Positions 58,574-64,000 of a DNA stretch of 64,000 nucleotides are shown one piece after another. The stretch is from Odobenus rosmarus divergens (lineage: Eukaryota > Chordata > Mammalia > Carnivora > Odobenidae): positions 4,537,872-4,601,871 of the forward strand of contig NW_004450323.1 of NCBI RefSeq assembly GCF_000321225.1. The letters run 5' to 3'. The position numbers and the translations under genes were made by a program. Numbering within the stretch: position 1 is the first letter of the stretch; every line of letters begins with the position of its first letter. The notes under the pieces are model-generated. The model had not been told where the DNA came from, made no database searches, and saw nothing but the letters and a program-made list of their open reading frames with translations.

Positions 58574-58774
58574 GGGGTGCCTGGGTGGCTCAGTTGTTAA
58601 GCATCTGCCTTCGGCTCAGGTCATGATCCCGGGGTCCTGGGATCGAGCCCCGCGTCGGGCTCCCTGCTCCGCGGGAAGCCTGCTTCTCCCTCTCCCACTC
58701 CCCCTGCTTGTGTTCCCTCTCTCGCTGTGTCTCTCTCTGTCAAATAAATAAATAAAATCTTAAAAAAAAAAAGA
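58574..58774 (+). repeat. Can-SINE, sense
   Basis: Head gggtgcctgggtggctcagt, body with cgcgtcgggctccctgctcc, tail caaataaataaataaaatct and an A run. It lies 245 nt after an antisense copy and about 260 nt before RGL1 exon 59035. Confidence 0.94.
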
Positions 58775-59034
58775 TTAGGTGATAATAATTCCCATCCTTT
58801 TTAAAAATCTTAAAAATTTCATTCATGGAGGTTAACACTAATGGTCTTCAATGGTCCTTCATTTTCTCTGAATGCTCTCAAGGCTTACCTGGCCAAAGAT
58901 TGCTGCTTTCATCTATGAACGGTCACTTGCCAAATTTAGCCAACAACAGGTGCATTTGCTCCAGCGTGGAGGCTCCTGAAACCCTTCCACTTTTTAGTAA
59001 CAACAAAGGCCGTTTTGCTGTGCTTGCTCTTCAG

Positions 59035-59121
59035 GGTGTGATGCAGGGGACTGTGCCCTACCTGGGCACCTTCCTGACTGACCTCACCATGCTCGACACT
59101 GCTCTTCAGGACTATATTGAG
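59035..59121 (+). CDS. RGL1: RGL1 exon, CDC25 catalytic block (87 nt)
   Basis: Twenty-nine codons, phase 0 at both ends. It reads GVMQGTVPYLGTFLTDLTML, then DTALQDYIE. PYLG-x-x-L-x-DL-x-x-x-D is a conserved catalytic block of CDC25 domains, next to the helical hairpin that opens the nucleotide pocket of the GTPase. Acceptor cttcag|g; donor gtgagt. The upstream intron carries an antisense and a sense SINE within 900 nt of the acceptor. Confidence 0.97.
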
Positions 59122-60449
59122 GTGAGTTGTTTGAATGTGGTGACTTGGATACCCAAGAGAGAATTTCACTGTATTAGTGTCTGTTGAGGGCCCATTATGA
59201 ATGCGGCACTGTGTTAGGTGCTGTGAGGAATACAAAGCAGAGTAACACCGGAAGTGACTCACAAGCCAGTGGAAGCTATGTATCGAGGCTGGCAGTGACT
59301 GTGGAAATACTAGGAATTCAGGCAGAAATGCAGTGAGAGATGAGGGGAGGTCACCATCCATTCCATATGCGGGGGAGGGGGGGTGATGGCAGGGCCTTAC
59401 AGAAGGAGTGGGTTTGAGAAAGACCTTGATTTTGAGTAGCATTTGGGCAGGTAGGGCTGAGGGGTTGATATGCCCTAATACTCTACTTGGTGGGGTAGGG
59501 AGGTGGCCAAATTTGTGGATTTTTAATTGTTCTTTTCTTTTTTCATATAATTACCTGCCCTGAGGTGCTCTTGTGCTTTCTCTCGTGTGTGCAATCTTTG
59601 TCTCTCAGGGGGAAGAGAAGTGAAAGTTAAGCTACTTGTTAGTAGCTGTAATAAAATATAAAGTGGAGAAGGAATTTGACATTTGAAGTGAGATTTAAGG
59701 ATTGCTTGTAAATCTAAGTCTCTGTCCCCTCCCTCGTTCTCACATGTGATGAGTCTGCTTCTACTCTGTCAGAGTTAGCAGGCCTGGTGGTGGTTCTGCA
59801 TGTACCTACCTCCAAGCTCGTCATGATGTTGTGGGCATGTGCATTTATTTTGCATTTCCTGAGCTCTGTCTCTTCATGTCCTCTGCCTCAGCTTATCTCA
59901 GGAAACACTCATTAGCACTGGGGAATTTTTTGGGGAGTGACTGATGATTTAGAAGTTATATTCAGCCTACTGAGAACAGGAGCTGGGGGATGAAGAATTG
60001 AAACTTAACTTTTCACAAAGCTATATGTAGAAGTGACTTCCCTTTTAATAAACCATTAACAATTTGGATTCCAGTATGAGTCAATGACCATCTGTTTTTG
60101 TTGCTTTGGGTCAAGAAATAAAGTGTAATGGACTACAAGCTTTTGCCCTTATCGGCTCTACAAATGTATTTGGATTCTGAATTGTAACTTCCTTATCATT
60201 ACTATTTTAGTTGGTTTTGGACATTTTATAAGACGGCTGTATGCCTGTCCTGTCCTATTAGAATTCAAAGAATGTTTTTCTTGAAGCAAGTGGTGCTTCT
60301 CTTCCTACACAGTAGCCATAATTGTGGTGTCATTGGTCATGGTGACTTTATCATCCCTGTGATCTGTTTTAATGATCCATAGAACAATATAGGGCTGTAT
60401 TTCAAAGTAGCTTGGTTTCTCACTATTTTTTTTATTGAATTTCTTTCAG
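59122..60449 (+). other. RGL1: RGL1 intron, 1.3 kb
   Basis: An L2-like segment occupies about 59180-59470. The rest shows nothing I can name. Confidence 0.88.
59180..59470 (-). repeat. L2-type segment, antisense
   Basis: gagggcccattatgaatgcg, gcactgtgttaggtgctgtg and cagggccttacagaaggagt follow the L2-like antisense order. Confidence 0.6.
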
Positions 60450-60482
60450 GGTGGACTGATAAACTTTGAGAAAAGGAGAAGG
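60450..60482 (+). CDS. RGL1: RGL1 short exon, CDC25 domain (33 nt)
   Basis: An 11-codon exon in phase 0 at both ends encodes GGLINFEKRRR, which matches the INF-x-K block of CDC25 domains that follows the PYLG block. The acceptor is tttcag|g after a T-rich tract and the donor is gtgagt. Both sites are strong, which a 33-nt exon needs for recognition. The frame joins cleanly to exons on both sides, and the residues are what RGL1 should have here, so the call is firm despite the short length. Confidence 0.93.
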
Positions 60483-62461
60483 GTGAGTAGAGGTCTTGGC
60501 TGCAGTGTCCCATTTTACTTCATTTGGGCATGAAAAAAGAGAAGCAGGGACTTAAGCCTTTTTTTGTAGAGGCAAAAAAAACAAAAAAAGAATTTGCATT
60601 TATCAAACACTTACCATATACGACTGTACCTTGTCCAGTCCTGTGTATTACTCCCCCAGAGTGCTGTGAAGTAGGTTTTATCTTCCTCAATTCCCAGGTG
60701 CAGAAGCCGGCCCCAGACCCGGTCGTGCTGCTGCAAGGCCCACATTTCTTTCCTCACCCTTCCTCATCTCTTCTTTATAATCAGCCTGGGCAACAGCAGG
60801 TTCATCCTATGAAAGAGAAGGGGTTTTGAAAGAGTAAATGACATATGGAAGAGTTAAAGATGGTGAAGAAAGGAAAGGTGTTCACTGTGACATGTCGATA
60901 ATTCTCTTCCTTTCCTGTCAGCATGGGAAGGGGTGAATTTTTCTGTGGAGAGAATAGTGGATGGCTTTGCATAGCACTAAAAAAAAAGAGAAAACAGAGC
61001 TTTGAAAATTTGCTTGGTTTTAGTGTAAAAATGGTGTGTTTAAATAGATAAATGATGCAAAGGAAAATGAGTGAACAAAGGAATGCCTTCACCTCATAAC
61101 ACTTATGACTAAGGAAGCTTACTCAGTCCTTCATTCTTTCATTCTTTTACTCCCCAAAAATTGATGGCGTACCTCACATGGGCCAAGCACTCTGATAGGT
61201 TTGGGGGTTGCTGCAGAGAAAACCCAGCACTCCCTGCCCTCATAAACTTCACAGTCCAGGAGGAAGGTAGACAAATAAGTCAGCAGTTCTAACACAACTG
61301 ATAAGGTCTTGTGAGCGGAAGTCGTGGATATCATAGGAAGACGTAGGAAGGGCATCAGTCCCCAACTTGTGGGGTCAGAGAAACTTCCAGGAGGAAATGA
61401 AATTGGGTTAAAACCAAACCTTCAGGAGCCAACCAGGCTGAGCTCATGTTAACATAGACAAATAGACAAATGTAAATCTTCTGTCCCTGGTAGAGTATAC
61501 TTTAGCATGATGATAAATATTCCTTGAGGTTATTGAGACCAAGAGCTGAGGTTGTTGGATGGGAAGTTGATACCCACAGAACCTGCCTGTTGTTGAGTTT
61601 CTTCTTTCATGTCCTGTAACAATAAAACAAATTCACTTACTGGCCTCCAGAGTTACCCATCTTTGTCCTTTAACTTCAGAATCACCCTGGATGCCTCTCT
61701 CTTTCCTTTTAAGCCTAGCATGTTAAACTTCTGGAAAATTTGAGTATAAAACCTAAAGCTAAGGCTTATACCCTTTGCTGACTTAAAAAAAAAAACTTTA
61801 TTGAAACATCTAAAGAAGTATAAATAATTTTGGACATAATTATGTACTTGCTTCTCTTGTGAGCTTTAAAAGATTTAGTTAAAGGATTTACTGGAGTAGT
61901 AAAAACCCAAGGATTTGGGAAATCCAAACATTCAAGTTTATGAGGCCCCGGACTGTTTAGATATTCAACCCTACCAAAACTTATTTACTGAGGGGTAAGG
62001 GTTGAAGAAGATGGCAATGGGGAACTTAGGAGCCTCCTGACTTAAATTTTTTCTCTCTCTTTTAGGAAATAGAAATGGAAATTGAAAATATATTTTAAAA
62101 GTACACAACTTTAAAAAATAAGTTTTCTATCCCTAGAATGAAAACCTAAAAGAGAAAAAGGGAGCCACTATGGCTTTAGGTAATAACGAGTTTGGGTTGC
62201 TCTGCTAGCCTGTTTTAGTTATATCAATTTGCTTTTTCAAGGGGGGTGGGATTGGCAATTAAGCATACAAAGACAGGGATTCAGAGTTAGAATTTTTAAG
62301 AGTTATTCAGTTCTTTTATTTCTAAGAAAGGCAGGACTTCAGAGTCATCCTAGATGGTTTTCTCCATTGTATATCCTAATGTGGTGTGAATTCATGTTGA
62401 AAAGAGATATATTGGGTCGGCCTTATTATTTACTTTCTTTTTGGTGTTCTGTCTGCTGTAG
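60483..62461 (+). other. RGL1: RGL1 intron, 2.0 kb
   Basis: An L2-like segment occupies about 61125-61440. The flanks hold short A/T-rich tracts and no gene. Confidence 0.88.
61125..61440 (-). repeat. L2-type segment, antisense
   Basis: cttcattctttcattctttt, catgggccaagcactctgat, gccctcataaacttcacagt and aaacttccaggaggaaatga follow the same order. Confidence 0.65.
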
Positions 62462-62583
62462 GAATTTGAAGTGATTGCTCAAATAAAGCTCTTGCAATCT
62501 GCCTGCAACAGCTATTGTATGACACCAGACCCAAAGTTCATCCAGTGGTTCCAGAGGCAGCAGCTCCTAACAGAGGAGGAGAG
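62462..62583 (+). CDS. RGL1: RGL1 exon, end of CDC25 domain (122 nt)
   Basis: The exon encodes EFEVIAQIKLLQSACNSYC, then MTPDPKFIQWFQRQQLLTEEE, and stops two bases into a Ser codon. The I-x-x-I...LQ...C-x-Y pattern and the following F-x-x-WF are the final helices of the CDC25 domain in RalGDS-like proteins. Acceptor ctgtag|g; donor gtaggt. The following exons (Ser-rich region and RA domain) are past the window end. Confidence 0.96.
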
Positions 62584-62689
62584 GTAGGTGCTCATATTGT
62601 CCATCAGGGTGGAGCTTCGATGTTGGTGAGAAGAATACTACCTCCATTTCCTCATTGGCCCATTTTTTCAGCAACTATTTAGTGAGCAG

Positions 62690-62910
62690 CTAGTAGATTC
62701 TAGAACCTCAGTTTTCAAAGGATAATGGTATAGCAGGAGAGGTGGATGGATGGCATCAGAACATGTGCTTTCAGATTCTTGCTCTACCATTTTTTTTTTA
62801 TCTTTGTAACCTTGAACAAGTCACTGATTCTTCCTGATCTTCAGGATGCTTATCCATAAAGTGTTTGTGAGGATTAAATGAAATTGTATTTGGAAAAGCA
62901 CTGTTCAAGT
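62690..62910 (+). repeat. MIR, sense
   Basis: gaccttgaacaag-like text (aaccttgaacaagtcactga), then aggatgcttatccataaagt and gaggattaaatgaaattgta, is a diverged sense MIR. Confidence 0.78.
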
Positions 62911-62999
62911 GCTGATCATCATTGCCCTCATCATCACCACCACTACTGCCTCCATCATCACCGTGTTTGTCATTTTTGTTCATTGGGACCAGCTTTCCA

Positions 63000-63390
63000 G
63001 GGAGCTTTCAGTTGGGAAGGAGAGACAGATTCATGAAGAACTGAAATCTGGCGGGTAGCTGAAGTGCTGCAGGATCTATGGGCGGGAGCAATTTGGTCAA
63101 GGATGGGGGGAGGTAGGGAAGATCATCGGAAAGGTGTGAACGTTTGGACTAGGCTGTGAAGGAGAGCTAAGATCTCACCAGGAGAACTTGAAGAGAACAT
63201 ACTAGACAGAGGGAAGAACATGAACAAAGGCTTAGTGGCCTGACATGGTTGGCATTTGGAAGAACAGTGAGAACTCTGTTGTGGCTGGGACACAAGGGAC
63301 AGGTTTCAAAATCATGGTTGACAAGCATGGAAAAGCACGTTAACTCCAGTGCCTTGAACGTCCACCCAGCAGGGGTGTAGTCTTTACCCT
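63000..63390 (-). repeat. L2-like segment, weak
   Basis: ccagggagctttcagttggg, gaagaacatgaacaaaggct and gaacgtccacccagcagggg resemble diverged L2-like antisense text. Confidence 0.45.
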
Positions 63391-63394
63391 GTAG

Positions 63395-63690
63395 TCCAGC
63401 AGATTAGAGTCTGCAGGCACTATCCGGCCCACCACATATTTTTATATTTTTAAATGGTTGGGGGAAAAAAAGAAAGGGAGATTATAACATGGAATAGTTA
63501 TTTGACATTCAAGTTTTAGTATCCATAAATAAAGTTTTATTGGGATACAGCCCATTCATTTACATCTTATTTATGGTTGCTTTCATGCTTTAAAGGCAGT
63601 TAAGTAGTTGGAAGAGAGACCATATAGCCTGCAAGCCTAAAATATTTGCCATCTTGTCCTTTACAGAAAATATTTGCTAACCCCTGCCAT
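63395..63690 (-). repeat. Ancient hAT-like DNA element
   Basis: The text ataaagttttattgggatac, agcccattcatttacatctt, gcctaaaatatttgccatct and tttgctaacccctgc belongs to a common old mammalian DNA repeat whose exact name I cannot fix. The strand is uncertain. Confidence 0.6.
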
Positions 63691-63744
63691 AGACCAGGGG
63701 ATTTCCTTGAAAGTTTATCGTCAGGGAGAGCAAAATCGACAGCA

Positions 63745-63945
63745 AAATAAGTATTTTGCCAATGAGGAAATTGAGATTCAGAGAATAACTGACTCTAGTC
63801 AGTGATAGAGTTTGGATTTAAATTCTGATCTTCTTGACCCTACAACCTAAGCTCTCAAGGTGGTTGTATGATGTTGGGCAAATCGTATAACCTCTGTAAG
63901 CCTCGGTACCCTCATTTGGAAGATAGATGATTTCTGAGGTCCTTT
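63745..63945. repeat. Two MIR fragments, antisense then sense
   Basis: 63745-63850 (tgaggaaattgagattcaga) reads as antisense MIR. 63860-63945 (gatgttgggcaaatcgtata, cctcggtaccctcatttgga) reads as sense MIR. Confidence 0.75.
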
Positions 63946-64000
63946 TTTTATCCCAGAGTAGATTGGTCCTGTTACATTAAACAAAACATGTGATTCAGTA

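Larger units (their letters stand above)
56306..59034 (+). other. RGL1: RGL1 intron, 2.7 kb
   Basis: Contains an L1M 3' piece (about 57545-58140) and two SINEs in opposite orientation. The span 56306-57540 has no nameable repeat. Confidence 0.88.
21346..62583 (+). other. RGL1: RGL1 gene, internal part (ten coding exons with introns)
   Basis: Ten exons on the + strand, each with AG acceptor and GT donor, join into one open frame of 1125 nt. The product matches what I know of RGL1, a RalGDS-family exchange factor. It loads GTP on RalA and RalB through a CDC25-homology domain and is recruited by active Ras through a C-terminal RA domain. Only the later REM module and most of the CDC25 domain are encoded here. 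Intron lengths between the exons are 16188, 4769, 1424, 3486, 3279, 4931, 2729, 1328 and 1979 nt. RGL1 is preferred over RALGDS, RGL2 and RGL3 because of the near-identical residues in every exon, for example the REM segment FPCLQKLLDYL and the GEF segment HHCLGCIWSRRDKK. The 5' and 3' ends of the gene are outside the window. Confidence 0.95.
62584..64000 (+). other. RGL1: RGL1 intron, 5' part, runs off the window
   Basis: Starts with donor gtaggt. It is almost wholly old repeat: MIR (about 62690-62900), L2-like (63000-63390), a hAT-like element (63395-63690) and two MIR pieces (63745-63945). Confidence 0.85.

Noticed and set aside
58936..59442. 168-codon open frame on the - strand
   Set aside because: Antisense of RGL1 exon 59035-59121 plus L2-like intron. 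A shadow of the real exon.

Overview
The window is mammalian nuclear DNA, almost certainly from a carnivoran. It carries many tRNA-Lys-derived Can-SINEs (heads of the type gggcgcctgggtggctcag), carnivore-type L1 tails, and the older mammalian repeats MIR, L2, MLT1, MER5A, MER20 and L1M. The SINE bodies (cgggctccctgctcagcgggaagcc, shown here only as a type, and the tail caaataaataaataaaatctt) look like those of bears, pinnipeds and mustelids. They lack the dog-specific head (gggatccctgggtggcgcag) and the cat-type body. An arctoid caniform is therefore my best guess, by inference.

The only protein-coding gene I can support is RGL1 (Ral guanine nucleotide dissociation stimulator-like 1), read on the + strand. 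Ten consecutive internal coding exons lie between 21346 and 62583: 21346-21423, 37612-37796, 42566-42690, 44115-44330, 47817-47920, 51200-51284, 56216-56305, 59035-59121, 60450-60482 and 62462-62583. Every junction has AG/GT sites. The exons total 1125 nt and splice into one uninterrupted frame (374 whole codons plus split codons at both ends). They encode the end of the N-terminal REM (RasGEF_N) module, an acidic linker, and nearly all of the CDC25-homology RalGEF domain. The start codon, the first REM exons, the Ser-rich region, the Ras-associating domain and the stop codon lie outside the window.

Layout: 1-21345 is upstream intron, dominated by a degenerate antisense L1 (about 6400-11360) with nested SINEs, a 5'-truncated L1 tail, MIRs, an MLT1 LTR and an inverted L2 pair. 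21424-37611 is a 16.2 kb intron with L2-like, MER5A, MER20, MIR, L1M and four SINE insertions. From 37.6 kb onward, short exons alternate with introns of 1.3-4.9 kb. These hold a twin-primed L1 (40.25-41.64 kb), several SINEs and old L2/MIR debris. The window ends in the intron after exon 62462-62583.

I found no new gene system. The points of interest are at DNA-event scale: a twin-primed L1 inversion, a probable A-tail-only retroinsertion, two fold-back (template-switch-like) mutations inside repeats of known ancestral sequence, nested antisense/sense SINE pairs, and inverted SINEs closely flanking RGL1 exons that could promote back-splicing.
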